A stretch of DNA of 64,000 nucleotides from Stutzerimonas stutzeri (GTDB lineage: Bacteria > Pseudomonadota > Gammaproteobacteria > Pseudomonadales > Pseudomonadaceae): NCBI RefSeq assembly GCF_002890895.1, contig NZ_POUL01000006.1, forward strand, positions 1 through 64,000, in the 5' to 3' direction. The notes below the pieces were generated by a model. That model saw nothing but the letters and a program-made list of their open reading frames with translations, ran no database searches and was not told where the DNA came from. Within the stretch, counting starts at the first letter, position 1; each line of letters starts with the position of its first letter. The position numbers and the translations under genes are program-made. Shown here in pieces: positions 37,174-50,662 of the stretch.

Positions 37174-37707
37174 ATGAGTTATGTGCAATTGAGCGACAAA
37201 CATACTTTGCGTGAGCGCGCGCGCCAGCATGTCGAAAACGGCGCGGTGACGGAAAGCTATTCGGCGGATCGCGAGACGGTGATCAATCTGCTCAATGAGG
37301 CGCTGGCGACCGAACTGGTCTGCTACCTACGCTACAAGCGCCACTACTACATGGCCACTGGCCTCAAATCGAGCGTTGCCGCCGACGAGTTTCTTGAGCA
37401 CGCCAACGAAGAACAGGAACATGCTGACCGCTTGGCCGAACGTATCGTGCAACTTGGTGGCGCTCCGGATTTCAATCCCGACAGCCTCACCGAGCGCGCT
37501 CACGCGCAATATGCAGAGGGTAACGGACTGCGCGACATGGTATTCGAGAACCTAGTGGCCGAACGGATAGCTATCGACAGCTATCGAGAAATCGTCCAAT
37601 ACATTGGCGATAAAGACCCGACAACACGGCGCATCTTCGAGGACATCCTTGCACAGGAAGAAGAGCACGCCGACGACCTGGCTGGCTTGCTGGACGGCAT
37701 GAACTGA
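37174..37707 (+). CDS. Bacterioferritin-like ferritin-superfamily protein
   Basis: 177-aa four-helix-bundle protein. Ligand-type residues of a di-iron site are visible: E in LNEALATELVCYLRYKRHYY, the EEQEHAD motif (ExxH) on helix 2, E in NLVAERIAIDSY, and the second ExxH in AQEEEHADDL. This corresponds to the probable bacterioferritin next to similar small genes in P. aeruginosa, distinct from BfrA/BfrB. It may store iron or detoxify peroxide. AGGAG lies 7 nt before ATG 37174; the longer frame is unlikely. Ends 30 bp before the lpxC terminator, which points the other way. Confidence 0.86.
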   Translation: MSYVQLSDKHTLRERARQHVENGAVTESYSADRETVINLLNEALATELVCYLRYKRHYYMATGLKSSVAADEFLEHANEEQEHADRLAERIVQLGGAPDFNPDSLTERAHAQYAEGNGLRDMVFENLVAERIAIDSYREIVQYIGDKDPTTRRIFEDILAQEEEHADDLAGLLDGMN

Positions 37708-37737
37708 CAAGCTCACTCAGCCAGCAGCATTGTCGTT

Positions 37738-37763
37738 AAAAAAAAGGCCACCCAAAGGTGGCC
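37738..37763 (-). terminator. Rho-independent terminator of the ftsZ-lpxC end of the dcw cluster
   Basis: On the minus strand a 7-bp stem GGCCACC/GGTGGCC with a 4-nt loop is followed by eight T residues, 25 bp past the lpxC stop. Confidence 0.93.
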
Positions 37764-37788
37764 TCAAAAAAAGGAAAGAGAGTACAGC

Positions 37789-38712
<924 letters not shown>

Positions 38713-38811
38713 CTAGTGCGCTGTTGCGAATGGTTTCCAACAAAGGTGGCGATCATAGCAGAACCCCACTTTGCTGAATACCAATCACCCCGATAGTCCT
38801 GATACATCCAA

Positions 38812-39999
38812 TCAATCAGCCTGACGGCGCAGAAACGCAGGAATATCCAAATAATCCAGATCTTCCTGTGGATTCATCTTCGCTGCAGTAGCCGCCGCGT
38901 GAGCCTGATTACGCATCACGGTTGGGCGGTCGAGGTCGCGATAGTTCACGGCCCCCTGGTCCTGACGCGCTGCTGGAGCGGGCTGCGGCGCCACGGCTGC
39001 GGCCTGCAGAGTGTTGTCTACAACCTTGACCGGTTTCTCGTTGCGCGGTCCGAGACCAGTCGCCACAACCGTGACGTGCAGCTCATCGAGCATGTCTGGG
39101 TCGATTACGGCACCCACCTTCACCGTCGCCTCGTCGGACGCGAACGCCTCGATGATCTCGCCCACCGCAGCGTACTCGCCCAGGGAAAGATCCAGACCAG
39201 CGGTAATATTGACCAGAATGCCACGCGCACCCTGTAGGTTGACGTCTTCCAGCAATGGGTTGCGGATCGCCGCCTCGGTAGCCTCGCGAGCGCGGTTCGG
39301 GCCAGTAGCACAACCAGTCCCCATCATGGCCATGCCCATCTCGCCCATGACGGTTTTGACGTCTGCAAAGTCGACGTTCATCAGGCCCGGACGCTGCATG
39401 ATGTCAGAGATACCGCGCACGGCGCCGGTCAGCACGTCGTCAGCCTTGGCGAACGCGGAAAGCAGGCTCGCATCCTTGCCGAGGATGGTCAGCAGCTTTT
39501 CGTTGGGGATAGTGATCAGCGAGTCGACGCACTCGGACAGCTGACGGATACCTTCGTCGGCGACCTGCATGCGGCGGCGCCCTTCGAATGGGAACGGACG
39601 GGTCACCACTGCAACGGTGAGAATGCCCATTTCCTTGGCCACCGAAGCAATGACTGGCGCTGCGCCAGTGCCGGTACCACCGCCCATACCGGTAGTGATG
39701 AATACCATGTCGGCGCCCTGCAGCACCTCGGCGATACGCTCACGGTCATCCATCGCAGCCTGGCGACCGATATCGGGATTGGTGCCTGCACCCAAGCCCT
39801 TGGTAATGGCGGACCCCAACTGCAGTACGGTCCGCGCTTCGATTTTCTTCAGCGCTTGGGCATCGGTGTTAGCGCAGATGAATTCCACGCCTTCAACGCT
39901 GTTGCGCACCATGTGATTGACAGCGTTTCCGCCGCCTCCGCCCACGCCAATGACCTTAATCACTGCATTTTGCGGGGTATGATCTACGAGTTCGAACAT
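38812..39999 (-). CDS. ftsZ: Cell division protein FtsZ
   Basis: Tubulin-like GTPase forming the division ring. The 395-aa product has the nucleotide-binding GGGGGNAVNH near the N-terminus, the tubulin signature GMGGGTGTGAAP, the T7-loop NVDFADVKTVM, a Pro/Ala/Gln-rich linker (about 320-375) and the C-terminal FtsA/ZipA-binding tail LDIPAFLRRQ. A GGAGAGAGG ribosome site is strong. It is 47 bp after ftsA, the last division gene of the cluster. Confidence 0.98.
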   Translation of the reverse strand: MFELVDHTPQNAVIKVIGVGGGGGNAVNHMVRNSVEGVEFICANTDAQALKKIEARTVLQLGSAITKGLGAGTNPDIGRQAAMDDRERIAEVLQGADMVFITTGMGGGTGTGAAPVIASVAKEMGILTVAVVTRPFPFEGRRRMQVADEGIRQLSECVDSLITIPNEKLLTILGKDASLLSAFAKADDVLTGAVRGISDIMQRPGLMNVDFADVKTVMGEMGMAMMGTGCATGPNRAREATEAAIRNPLLEDVNLQGARGILVNITAGLDLSLGEYAAVGEIIEAFASDEATVKVGAVIDPDMLDELHVTVVATGLGPRNEKPVKVVDNTLQAAAVAPQPAPAARQDQGAVNYRDLDRPTVMRNQAHAAATAAKMNPQEDLDYLDIPAFLRRQAD

Positions 40000-40046
40000 T
40001 TCCCTCTCTCCTTCCAGCTTTCTAGTTTTAGGTACAGCCGCACTGC

Positions 40047-41294
40047 TCAGAAATTGCCCTGGATCCAGCTCTTGAGCCGGTCCACGACAGACGTCTTGGG
40101 TTCTTCGACAAAGTTGCCGAGACCGGACATGGAGGTGCCTTCGGTCTGCTTACGCATCCCGTAGAGCAGCAGGCCCACGCCCGTTGAATAGATGGGATTG
40201 CGGACCACGTCCGCGAGTCCGTTGACGCTATGCGGTACGCCAAGGCGCACCGGCATGTGGAAGATCTCCTCGGCGAGCTCGACGGCACCTTCCATCTTCG
40301 CTGTACCGCCTGTGAGGACGATCCCTGCCGGAACCAGATCCTCGTAGCCGCTGCGACGCAGTTCGGCCTGAATCAAGGTGAAGAGCTCGTCATAACGCGG
40401 CTCCACGACTTCGGCCAATGCCTGACGCGAGAGTTCCCGCGGCGGCCGATCTCCGACGCTCGGTACCTTGATGGTCTCGCCGGGGCCGGCCAACTTGGCC
40501 AGCGCGCAGGCGTAACGAATCTTGATCTCCTCCGCGTACTGAGTCGGAGTACGCAGCGCCATGGCAATGTCGTTTGTGACCTGATCGCCCGCAATCGGGA
40601 TAACGGCGGTATGCCGGATAGCGCCTTCGGTGAAGATGCAGATGTCGGTCGTCCCGCCACCGATATCCACCAGGCAGACGCCCAACTCTTTCTCGTCATC
40701 AGTCAGCACGGCATGTGCCGAGGCCAGCTGTTCGAGGATGATGTCGTCAACCTCAAGACCACAACGGCGTACGCACTTTTCAATGTTCTGCGCGGCATTG
40801 ACCGCACACGTTACGACGTGAACCTTGGCTTCCAGGCGCACCCCGGACATGCCCAGCGGCTCGCGAACGCCTTCCTGGTTGTCGATCACATAGTCCTGCG
40901 GCAAGGTGTGCAGCACACGCTGATCTGCCGGAATAGCCACGGCCTGGGCAGCATCAAGCACACGTTCGAGGTCAGCAGTGCTGACTTCACGGTCGCGGAT
41001 GGCGACGATCCCGTGCGAGTTCAGGCTGCGGATATGGTTGCCGGCCAGGCCGACGAATGCCGAGTGAATGCGGCAGCCTGCCATCAGCTGTGCCTCTTCA
41101 ACGGCACGCTGGATCGACTGAACGGTGGACTCAATATTGACCACTACGCCCTTTTTCAAGCCACGCGACGGATGCGTGCCGATCCCGACAATCTCCAACT
41201 CGCCATCCGGCGTCACTTCGCCGACCAGCGCCACCACCTTCGAGGTGCCGATATCGAGACCGACGATCATCTTGCCGCTTTGCACGTTAGACAT
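40047..41294 (-). CDS. ftsA: Cell division protein FtsA
   Basis: Actin-like ATPase that tethers FtsZ to the membrane. The 415-aa product has the phosphate-1 motif VGLDIGTSKVVALVGE, the phosphate-2 region VDIGGGTTDICIFTEG, the adenosine motif LTGGTAKMEG and the C-terminal amphipathic membrane anchor (VVDRLKSWIQGNF). ATG at 41294 is preferred because GAGGA lies 9 nt upstream; ATG at 41303 abuts it. It starts 12 bp after ftsQ. Confidence 0.97.
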   Translation of the reverse strand: MSNVQSGKMIVGLDIGTSKVVALVGEVTPDGELEIVGIGTHPSRGLKKGVVVNIESTVQSIQRAVEEAQLMAGCRIHSAFVGLAGNHIRSLNSHGIVAIRDREVSTADLERVLDAAQAVAIPADQRVLHTLPQDYVIDNQEGVREPLGMSGVRLEAKVHVVTCAVNAAQNIEKCVRRCGLEVDDIILEQLASAHAVLTDDEKELGVCLVDIGGGTTDICIFTEGAIRHTAVIPIAGDQVTNDIAMALRTPTQYAEEIKIRYACALAKLAGPGETIKVPSVGDRPPRELSRQALAEVVEPRYDELFTLIQAELRRSGYEDLVPAGIVLTGGTAKMEGAVELAEEIFHMPVRLGVPHSVNGLADVVRNPIYSTGVGLLLYGMRKQTEGTSMSGLGNFVEEPKTSVVDRLKSWIQGNF

Positions 41295-41306
41295 GTGTTT
41301 CATTCC

Positions 41307-42164
41307 TCAATTCTTCGCAACGACGGCTTCATCCGTCGTGGTCGGGCTCGGCTCCCGCCACGCAACGGCGAGGCCATTGGCGTAGCGAAGGTCGATCCGC
41401 GCAATTTTGTCGCTCTCCTGCGCCAGCTCTTGCTGGTAAATGGCAGTGAAGCGCCGCATTTTTTCGATTATCTGGTCCCGTCCCAACAGCAGCTCGACGC
41501 CCTGGCCGGTCGTCACAAACCAGCTGCCCCGCGCCCGCAGTTCCAGGCGAGCGATGGAAAAACCGAGTGGCCGCAGCATCTGGCTGAGAACCTGGTACTG
41601 CTGCATCACCCGTTGCTGGGCCCGCTTCGGACCATACAACTGCGGCAAGTGTTCATACCGAGTCAGATTGTCTGGCGCGAAGGCCTGACCGTTATTGTTC
41701 AGCAGCGATTCGTCACCCCAGCGAGCGATCGGCAGCTGCTCGTCAAGACGCACCATGACTTCATCCGGCCAGATTCGGCGCGCTTCGACATGGGCTATCC
41801 AAGGCATCTGTTCAAGGTCGTGACGCAAAGCGTCGAGATCAACCTTGAAGAAGCTGGCTTCGACGAATGGCGCCATGCGTGCTTGTACCGCCTGCTGATC
41901 GACATAGGTCAGTTCACCCCGCACGCTCACCTTGGCAATCGGCCGATCGGCATAGGGGGCGAGCTGGTCACCCAGCTGATAAAGCCCCACGGCAAGCCCC
42001 GCGAGCAGTACCGGCCATAGGGCACGCTTGAGCGAACCCAGGCTCGGCCGTGGCAAGCGCGCCGAAAGCGGCTCGCGCTGCACCAGGCGGCTCGCGCCCC
42101 GCTGTGCCGGCTTGCGTGAAGCACGGCCGGTAGCGGGTTGAGAGTGACGCAGCGTGGTGATCAT
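41307..42164 (-). CDS. ftsQ: Cell division protein FtsQ
   Basis: Bitopic protein linking the division ring to wall synthesis through FtsB/FtsL. The 285-aa product has a basic cytoplasmic tail (about 1-47), one TM helix ([19 protein letters not shown]), a POTRA domain starting [16 protein letters not shown] and a beta-rich FtsQ domain. Starts 3 bp after the ddlB stop, with ftsA following at 12 bp. Confidence 0.95.
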   Translation of the reverse strand: MITTLRHSQPATGRASRKPAQRGASRLVQREPLSARLPRPSLGSLKRALWPVLLAGLAVGLYQLGDQLAPYADRPIAKVSVRGELTYVDQQAVQARMAPFVEASFFKVDLDALRHDLEQMPWIAHVEARRIWPDEVMVRLDEQLPIARWGDESLLNNNGQAFAPDNLTRYEHLPQLYGPKRAQQRVMQQYQVLSQMLRPLGFSIARLELRARGSWFVTTGQGVELLLGRDQIIEKMRRFTAIYQQELAQESDKIARIDLRYANGLAVAWREPSPTTTDEAVVAKN

Positions 42165-42167
42165 CGA

Positions 42168-44561
<2,394 letters not shown>

Positions 44562-44569
<8 letters not shown>

Positions 44570-45632
44570 GGGCCACCTCCAGACAGATATCGACGACGGT
44601 TCGGGTAGCGTCCGGCCGAGCCAGACGACGTGCCGTGGCTCCCATGGCCTTGAGTTTTTCCGGCTGCATCATTACCTCGGTCAGCTGCGCGGCCAGCGCT
44701 GCAGCATCGGTCGTTGCTTGAGGGAGAAGAACGGCCGCGCCTTCCTTCGCCAGATATTCGGCATTACGGGTCTGGTGGTCATCGATTGCGTGGGGTAGCG
44801 GCACCAGAAACGAAGGCAAGCCGGCAGCCGCCAGCTCGCACACCGTCAAGGCGCCGGAGCGACAGATGACCAGGTCGGCCCAGGCATAGGCCCGCGCCAT
44901 GTCCTTTATGAAAGGTGCAACCTCAGCGTCGACACCCGCCGCCACATAACGCTCTCGCGTAATCTCGGCGTGCTGCTTGCCGGCCTGATGGAACACCTCG
45001 GGGCGCAGATCGCCAGGCAGTTGACCAAGCGCCTCCGGCAACAGCTTGTTCAGCGGCTCAGCACCCAGACTGCCGCCTAATACCAGCAGCCGAGGGCGGC
45101 GGCCAAGCAAGGTCTGTCTTGGCGTCTCGAGAAACAGCTCATGGCGCACCGGATTGCCAGTGGTTCGCCGCTTGTCGCTTGCGGCGAAGGTATTCGGAAA
45201 CGCCTCGCAGACGCGCTGCGCGAACGGCACCAGGCTGCGATTGGCAGTTCCAGCGACAGCGTTTTGCTCGTGAATGATCAAAGGCGTTCCGGCCAGCTTC
45301 GCGGCGAGACCGCCAGGCCCCGTCACATAGCCACCAAGCCCAAGCACGCAGACCGGCTGGAGGGTACGAATCACCCGGCGGGCCTGACCCAGCGAGCGCA
45401 GCAACTGGAACGGAGCCTTCAGCAAGGAAGCGAAACCTTTACCGCGCAGCCCGCTCACCTGAATCAGGTGCAGCGGCAATCCAGCCGCAGGAACCACCTC
45501 ATTTTCGATGCCTCGCGGCGTACCCAGCCAGTGCACGCTATAACCGCGACTCTGGAACTCGTGCGCGCAGGCCAGCGCCGGGAAGACATGCCCCCCGGTT
45601 CCGCCGGCCATGATCAAGACGTTACCGGCCAT
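44562..45632 (-). CDS. murG: UDP-GlcNAc--lipid I N-acetylglucosaminyltransferase
   Basis: Peripheral membrane GT28 enzyme making lipid II from lipid I. The 356-aa product has the G-loop [12 protein letters not shown] at the N-terminus, the second glycine loop [13 protein letters not shown] and the UDP-GlcNAc-binding [22 protein letters not shown] at 45632 gives the standard start and overlaps the ftsW end by 11 bp; the 51-codon longer frame is an artefact inside ftsW. Confidence 0.97.
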
Positions 45633-46854
45633 GCACGACCCCCTTGCTTTGGGGCACAGGCGTTTCGGCAAAATCGTCCTCGCTGAACTCGGCATCTTCG
45701 CTGCCAAGCACCGTGCGGCTTTCCCACTCGATGCGCAGCAGCAAGGCCATACTGGCGCAGGTGACCACCAGCGAGCTGCCGCCATAACTCAAGAACGGCA
45801 AGGTCAGGCCTTTGGTTGGTAACAGTCCGATGTTCACACCAACATTGATCAGGAACTGACCGAGCCAGAGGAACGCAACGCCCCAGGCTATATATGCAGC
45901 AAAGAACTGGCGTGCTCGCTCGGCTGCAAGTCCGATGTACAGGGCGCGAACACCCACGAATGCGAACAGAAGGATGGTCAGCAGCGCACCCACCATGCCC
46001 AGCTCTTCGGCGAGCACGGAAAAGACGAAATCGGTGTGCGCTTCAGGCAGGTAGAACTGCTTCTGGACGCTGTTGCCAAGCCCGACACCCAGCCATTCAC
46101 CACGCCCAAAAGCGATCAGGGCCTGAGTCAACTGATAGCCGGCGCCGTACTGATCAGCCCAGGGATCGGTAAAGGTAATCAACCGCTGCAGCCGGTACTC
46201 CTGCGTCTGTACCAGCACGAAGACCGCGCCGACAGCGAGCAGAACCAGCAAGCTAAATCGAACCAGGCCGACGCCGCCTAGGAACAGCATGGCAACTGCC
46301 GCGCCCATCATCACCACAGTCGCACCGAAGTCCGGCTCGAGCAGGAGCAACATGGCCATTGGAAGCAATACAAGAAACGGCTTGAGGAAGCCCCATAGGC
46401 TTTCCCGCACCTCTTGCTGGCGGCGCACCAGATAACCGGCGAGATAGACCACAACGAAAAGCTTGGCCAGTTCCGACGGCTGTACGTTGAAGGCACCGAA
46501 GCCGATCCAGCGCATCGAGCCGTTCACCTCCCGCCCAATGCCGGGAATCAGAACCAGAATCAACAGCACGAACGCAGCAATCAGCAGCATCCAGTCCAGC
46601 CGCTGCCAGACGGACAGCGGCACCAGAAGAACCAATGCCGCCGCGCCAATACCGAGCAGGACGTAAATCAGATGGCGGATCATGTAGTACATCGGATTAT
46701 CGGCATTCACGGCCGCGACTTCGGAAGAAGCCGAGGTGATCATTACCAATCCGAGGCCTAGCAGCGCCAGACAGCCGGCGAGCATAGGGAAATCGAGGTC
46801 GAGGCCGCGCCGACTGAACAGAGGTGACGGTGCGCTGCGCAGGAAAGCGATCAT
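45622..46854 (-). CDS. ftsW: Lipid II polymerase/division protein FtsW
   Basis: SEDS-family glycan polymerase working with FtsI at the septum. The 410-aa product has about ten TM helices, the conserved WIGFGAFNVQPSELAKL region and the C-terminal NVGVNIGLLPTKGLTLPFLS signature. A hydrophilic cytoplasmic tail of about 35 residues follows. The start overlaps the murD stop as TGATG. Confidence 0.96.
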   Translation of the reverse strand: MIAFLRSAPSPLFSRRGLDLDFPMLAGCLALLGLGLVMITSASSEVAAVNADNPMYYMIRHLIYVLLGIGAAALVLLVPLSVWQRLDWMLLIAAFVLLILVLIPGIGREVNGSMRWIGFGAFNVQPSELAKLFVVVYLAGYLVRRQQEVRESLWGFLKPFLVLLPMAMLLLLEPDFGATVVMMGAAVAMLFLGGVGLVRFSLLVLLAVGAVFVLVQTQEYRLQRLITFTDPWADQYGAGYQLTQALIAFGRGEWLGVGLGNSVQKQFYLPEAHTDFVFSVLAEELGMVGALLTILLFAFVGVRALYIGLAAERARQFFAAYIAWGVAFLWLGQFLINVGVNIGLLPTKGLTLPFLSYGGSSLVVTCASMALLLRIEWESRTVLGSEDAEFSEDDFAETPVPQSKGVVHGR

Positions 46855-48197
46855 CAGCTCAGCGCCCCCACCGCAGCGGCGAACTGACGTCCGCGATCTT
46901 CGAAATTCTCGAACATGTCCAGGCTGGCACAGGCCGGCGACAGCAATACCGCATCGCCGGGTTGGGCCAGTTTGGCTGCCAACTGGACAGCGTCCTGAAG
47001 CGTCGGAACACGGTGGATCGGCGCTGCGCCTTCAAGCGCCGCCGCCAGTTGCTCGGCATCGCGGCCAAGCAAGACGACCGCGCGGCACTGATGCGAGACC
47101 GGGCTGTGCAAGGCGGAGAAATCCGCACCCTTGCCATCGCCGCCGGCGATGAGCACCAATTCACCGGTGATATCGCTACCCAGCCCATCGATTGCTGCAA
47201 GGGCAGCTCCGACGTTGGTTGCCTTCGAATCGTCGTAGTAGGTCACGCCTTTGCGCTCCCCCACCCACTGGCAGCGATGGGCGAGCCCGGCAAAATTGCG
47301 CAAGGTGGCGAGCATCGGCTCGAACGGAAGACCCACGGCATGGCCGAGCGCCAGGGCGGCCAGCGCATTGGACTGGTTGTGAGCCCCGCGCATCTTCAGT
47401 TGGTTAGCCGGCATCAGAGCGTCGAACTGGAAAGCGAGGTACTTCTCCCCGCTTTCTTCGAACAGTCCGAAGCCCTTGAAATCGGGCTTGCCGAGGCCGA
47501 AGGACCAAGTTGGAAGGTCGTCGGCAACCAGCGGGCGGCTAAGGCGGTCGTCACGATTGACTACAACCTGCCGAGCACCCCGAAAAATGCGGTGTTTGGC
47601 CTGATGGTAGGCAGGCAGCCCATCATAACGATCCATGTGATCTTCACTGATGTTCAGGCAGGTGGCGACCTCCGCATTCAGCTGATCGGTTGTTTCCAGC
47701 TGGAAGCTCGACAGCTCGAGGACATAGAGCTCGACATCGTCGCTGAGCAGATCCAGGGCCGGCGTTCCCAGGTTTCCGCCAACCGCCACTTTGCGTCCGG
47801 CCGCAGCAGCCATCTCGCCGACCAGGCTGGTCACAGTGCTTTTTGCGTTCGACCCGGTGATAGCCACGATTGGCGCTTTGGCTTCGCGCGCGAACAGCTC
47901 GATATCCCCGGACAACTTCACTCCGTTAGCAGCGGCTGCCTGCAATGCTGGCATGCTGATCGGTAGGCCCGGGCTTACCAACAGCTCGCTTGCGCGGCTG
48001 AGGAACTGGGGATCGAGCTCTCCACAGTGAACCTCGATATTTGGGTACTGCGCTTTCAGAGTGGCCAACTCCGGTGGGTTCGCACGCGTGTCGGCGACGG
48101 CAAACGGCACTCCGCGGCTCGCCAGATGGCGAACCAGAGACATGCCGCTCTTGCCGAGACCTACGACGATGCGGAACTGATCGGAAGCGATGAGCAC
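46854..48197 (-). CDS. murD: UDP-N-acetylmuramoylalanine--D-glutamate ligase
   Basis: Adds D-Glu to the wall precursor. The 447-aa Mur ligase has the N-terminal VVGLGKSGMSLVRHL, the P-loop AITGSNAKSTVTSLV, the central LNISEDHMDRYDG segment and the C-terminal domain with SPACASLDMFENFEDRG. It begins with GTG at 48197; an AGGTAA site overlaps the mraY stop 6 bp upstream. Confidence 0.97.
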   Translation of the reverse strand: MLIASDQFRIVVGLGKSGMSLVRHLASRGVPFAVADTRANPPELATLKAQYPNIEVHCGELDPQFLSRASELLVSPGLPISMPALQAAAANGVKLSGDIELFAREAKAPIVAITGSNAKSTVTSLVGEMAAAAGRKVAVGGNLGTPALDLLSDDVELYVLELSSFQLETTDQLNAEVATCLNISEDHMDRYDGLPAYHQAKHRIFRGARQVVVNRDDRLSRPLVADDLPTWSFGLGKPDFKGFGLFEESGEKYLAFQFDALMPANQLKMRGAHNQSNALAALALGHAVGLPFEPMLATLRNFAGLAHRCQWVGERKGVTYYDDSKATNVGAALAAIDGLGSDITGELVLIAGGDGKGADFSALHSPVSHQCRAVVLLGRDAEQLAAALEGAAPIHRVPTLQDAVQLAAKLAQPGDAVLLSPACASLDMFENFEDRGRQFAAAVGALS

Positions 48198-48203
48198 TCT
48201 TTG

Positions 48204-49286
48204 TTACCTCAACTTCAATGTGGCAAGACCAACCAACACAAGGATCACCGTGATGATCCAGAAGCGCACGATCACGCGGGGCTCTGGCCAGCCCTTGAGT
48301 TCGAAGTGGTGATGAATCGGAGCCATGCGGAACACCCGCTTGCCGGTCAGTTTGAATGAGGCGACCTGGATCATCACCGACAGGGTTTCCATCACGAATA
48401 TGCCACCCATGATGAACAGCACGACTTCCTGGCGGACGATCACAGCAATAGTGCCAAGGGCCGCGCCAAGGGCCAGCGCGCCCACATCACCCATGAAGAC
48501 CTGGGCGGGGTAGGTGTTGAACCAGAGAAAGCCAAGCCCGGCACCGATCAGCGCACCGCAGAACACGATCAACTCACCGGCTCCGGGGATGTATGGAATC
48601 AGCAGGTAATCGGCGAAATTCACGTTGCCCGACAGGTAGCAGAAGATGCCCAGACCACCGCCCACCATCACCGTCGGCATGATTGCCAGGCCATCCAGCC
48701 CGTCGGTGAGGTTCACAGCATTGCTGGAGCCGACGATGACGAAATAGGTCAGCACGATGAAGCCGACCCCCAGCGGAATCTCGATGTTCTTCAGCAGCGG
48801 GAGGATCAACGTGGTTTCGACCGGTGTCTGCGCGGTCAAGTAAAGAAAGATCGCAGCACCGAGGCCGAAGACGGATTGCCAGAAATATTTCCAACGGCTT
48901 GGCAGACCGCGGGAGTTTTTTTCGATCACCTTGCGGTAGTCATCAACCCAACCGATTGCACCGAACAGCAGGGTCACGGCCAGCACCACCCACACATAGC
49001 GATTGGACAGATCCGCCCAGAGCAAGGTGCTGATGGCGATCGCGCTGAGGATCAGGGCGCCACCCATGGTCGGCGTGCCGGATTTCGACAGATGCGTTTG
49101 CGGCCCATCTGTCCGTACCGCCTGACCGATCTGACGCAGCTGCAGCGTACGGATCAACCAGGGCCCCAGCCACAGCGATAACACCAGCGCGGTCAGTACG
49201 CCGAGAATCCCACGAAGCGACAGGTACTGAAAGACTGCGAAGCCCGTGTGGAACTGTTGCAGGTACTCGGCGAGTAGCAGCAGCAT
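48204..49286 (-). CDS. mraY: Phospho-N-acetylmuramoyl-pentapeptide transferase
   Basis: Integral membrane enzyme forming lipid I. The 360-aa product has about ten TM helices and the catalytic motifs: VDDYRKV (DDxxK), the [13 protein letters not shown] loop with the active-site Asp, and [11 protein letters not shown] near the C-terminus. ATG at 49286 overlaps the murF stop as TGATG; a TTG one codon earlier gives one more residue but is less likely. Confidence 0.97.
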   Translation of the reverse strand: MLLLLAEYLQQFHTGFAVFQYLSLRGILGVLTALVLSLWLGPWLIRTLQLRQIGQAVRTDGPQTHLSKSGTPTMGGALILSAIAISTLLWADLSNRYVWVVLAVTLLFGAIGWVDDYRKVIEKNSRGLPSRWKYFWQSVFGLGAAIFLYLTAQTPVETTLILPLLKNIEIPLGVGFIVLTYFVIVGSSNAVNLTDGLDGLAIMPTVMVGGGLGIFCYLSGNVNFADYLLIPYIPGAGELIVFCGALIGAGLGFLWFNTYPAQVFMGDVGALALGAALGTIAVIVRQEVVLFIMGGIFVMETLSVMIQVASFKLTGKRVFRMAPIHHHFELKGWPEPRVIVRFWIITVILVLVGLATLKLR

Positions 49287-50662
49287 CAATGTTTCTCCAT
49301 GCCGGACGCGGAAAGTGCTGCAACGACGTTATCCATCGCTGCGCTCCGTGATCCCTTGATCAAAATGGTGGTCGCATTGCCCTGCTCCAGACGCAGCGAC
49401 TCGATCAGGCTCTGCTGATCGGCGAAATGGCGCGCGCCATGACCGAAGGCCTCCACGGCATGCTTCATGAGCGGTCCGACCGCGAACAAAGTGTCTACTT
49501 TGCCTCGGGCGTAACTGCCGACTTCGCGGTGGCCCTGCTCGGCCCAGGAGCCCAGCTCCCCCATGTCGCCCAGCACCAGCACCGTGCGGCCGGCAAAGCC
49601 GGCCAGCACATCGATGGCGGCACAGATCGACGCAGGGTTGGCGTTGTAGGTGTCGTCTATCAGGCGAACGCCGTTGCTCAGCATCTGCGCAACGCCTCGG
49701 CCCTTTACGGGCTGCAGACTTTCAAGCCCAGCGACGATGTGCTCTGCGGCAACACCCAGCGCCCTGGCGGCCGCAGCGGCGGCCAGCGCATTGGCCACGC
49801 TGTGGCGACCGAGAAGATTCAGTTGGACACGCACGGACCCGGTCGGGCCGGTCAGGACGAAATTGGGACAGCCACGAAGATCGTAAGCAATCGAAGCGGG
49901 GTGAAAGTCGGCCAGCGGGCTCGTGACGGCAAAGCTCACTACTCGCTTGCCTGCCACTCGGCGCTCCCACACCGAATAGGCGCGGTCGTCACGATTGAGC
50001 ACGGCGACGCCTTTGGCGCCGAGACCATCGAGAATCTCGCCCTTGGCCTCGACGATTTTTTCCGGCCCACCGAATTCGCCAACATGAGCCGTGCCCGCGT
50101 TGGTAATCAAGCTGACATCTGGCCGAGTCAGGCTGACGGTATAGGCGATTTCGCCAACGCGTGAAGCACCTAGCTCAATCACCGCAGCCTTATGCTGAGG
50201 ACCTAACTCCAGCAGCGTGAGCGGTGCGCCCAAATCGTTGTTGAGATTGCCGCGTGTGGCGAGAACCGCATCATCGCCATAGGCGGCGCGCAGGATACTG
50301 GCCAGCAGTTCCTTGACGCTGGTCTTGCCGCTGGAGCCGGTGATCGCCGCGACCGGACCGGTGAACGCGTCGCGATTGAGCGCTCCCAGCTGACCGAGGG
50401 CGACACGGCTATCGGCAACAACAAGTTGAGGTAACGAGACCTCTGGCATATGGCGCTCGACCAAAGCGGCGACAGCGCCCTTGGCGGCAACTTCCGCAAG
50501 GTAGGTATGGCCGTCGAAGCGAGGCCCGGTGAGCGCAATGAAAAGCTGCCCCGGCTCGATTGCGCGGCTGTCGGTGCTGACAGAGCTAAAGGTTGCATCG
50601 GCATTGATCAGCTTGGCTGACAATGGCTCGACCAGATCGCTAAGACGCTTGGCTTCAAGCAT
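49286..50662 (-). CDS. murF: UDP-MurNAc-tripeptide--D-alanyl-D-alanine ligase
   Basis: Adds D-Ala-D-Ala, made by DdlB in the same cluster, to the wall precursor. The 458-aa Mur ligase has the N-terminal domain, the P-loop [16 protein letters not shown], the [21 protein letters not shown] segment and [18 protein letters not shown] in the C-terminal half. Overlaps murE by 8 bp and mraY by 1 bp. Confidence 0.97.
   Translation of the reverse strand: MLEAKRLSDLVEPLSAKLINADATFSSVSTDSRAIEPGQLFIALTGPRFDGHTYLAEVAAKGAVAALVERHMPEVSLPQLVVADSRVALGQLGALNRDAFTGPVAAITGSSGKTSVKELLASILRAAYGDDAVLATRGNLNNDLGAPLTLLELGPQHKAAVIELGASRVGEIAYTVSLTRPDVSLITNAGTAHVGEFGGPEKIVEAKGEILDGLGAKGVAVLNRDDRAYSVWERRVAGKRVVSFAVTSPLADFHPASIAYDLRGCPNFVLTGPTGSVRVQLNLLGRHSVANALAAAAAARALGVAAEHIVAGLESLQPVKGRGVAQMLSNGVRLIDDTYNANPASICAAIDVLAGFAGRTVLVLGDMGELGSWAEQGHREVGSYARGKVDTLFAVGPLMKHAVEAFGHGARHFADQQSLIESLRLEQGNATTILIKGSRSAAMDNVVAALSASGMEKH

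Noticed and set aside
40230-42020. 596-aa ORF antisense to ftsA and ftsQ
   Set aside because: It spans two recognised genes and their gap, and its protein shows no known domain.
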